Source: Oreocharis arfaki
Taxonomy: Eukaryota > Chordata > Aves > Passeriformes > Paramythiidae
DNA: 64,000 nucleotides
Assembly (NCBI GenBank): GCA_013398015.1
Contig: VZRR01008077.1
Span: 1,022,826 to 1,086,825 of the forward strand
Direction of reading: 5' to 3'
Part shown: positions 63,901 to 64,000 of the stretch, piece by piece
Layout: each line of letters opens with the position of its first letter
How positions within the stretch are numbered: the stretch's first letter is position 1
Program-made: the position numbers and the translations under genes
Notes under the pieces: model-generated
Database searches by the model: none
Told to the model about the DNA's origin: nothing
The model's input: only the letters and a program-made list of their open reading frames with translations

Positions 63901-64000
63901 TGTGTGCTAAGCACATGTAGCTTCTGATGCTTTCAGAGCAGAGGATTTAATGAGGTGTCTCAGCAGCTGCATGTGTCCAGCTGGAGCAAGCAGGAGACAC
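60983..64000. other. AT-rich unique DNA, nothing recognised
   Basis: No gene recognised. An A/C-rich tract lies at about 61165-61255 (listed separately), an A run of 12 at 62744-62755, and an A/T-only stretch at about 63239-63267. Open frames are at most 94 codons. Confidence 0.5.
61165..61255. repeat. A/C-rich low-complexity tract
   Basis: The + strand is nearly all A and C (AAACAAAACAAAACAACCCACC-like at its left end, then AACCCAA and CCAAAACC words). It resembles the complement of the G/T-rich tract at 1.4 kb. Irregular, not a true microsatellite. Confidence 0.7.

Overview
This is vertebrate nuclear DNA, most likely avian and probably from a songbird. Two truncated CR1 retrotransposons of bird type end in the CR1 3' signature, overall repeat content is low, one old MIR-like remnant is present, and microsatellites are few and short. 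There is no operon structure, rRNA, tRNA, CRISPR array or prokaryotic signal. No protein-coding gene can be called with confidence, so the window reads as intergenic DNA or the inside of a very large intron. Nearly all open frames are short, lack an ATG near their start, or are composition-driven.

Layout. 1-3.3 kb: unique sequence with a G/T-rich tract at 1.4 kb. 3.3-4.1 kb: CR1 copy, + strand. 4.1-14 kb: relatively GC-rich unique DNA with two unusually long open frames (8388-9458 + and 10768-11733 -) and a purine-rich tract near 11.5 kb. 14-25 kb: unique DNA with AT-rich, homeodomain-motif-rich patches, a candidate 84-bp intron at 22.8 kb and a G-quadruplex motif at 24.0 kb. 26.0-27.6 kb: the most distinctive locus, a 444-bp direct duplication at 1,100-bp spacing that encloses a 38-40 bp minisatellite, with inverted repeats nearby. 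27.6-45.9 kb: featureless unique DNA. 45.9-46.6 kb: a strongly pyrimidine-biased stretch. 47.2-47.5 kb: a second CR1 3' end, + strand. 47.5-64 kb: AT-richer unique DNA with a TAATTA cluster (49.3 kb), a plausible 33-bp in-frame microexon (53.85 kb) and a MIR-like remnant (60.9 kb).

No gene network can be described. Candidate exons are listed at low confidence because they rest only on splice-site consensus and open frame. By eye, base composition drifts from GC-richer on the left to AT-richer on the right.
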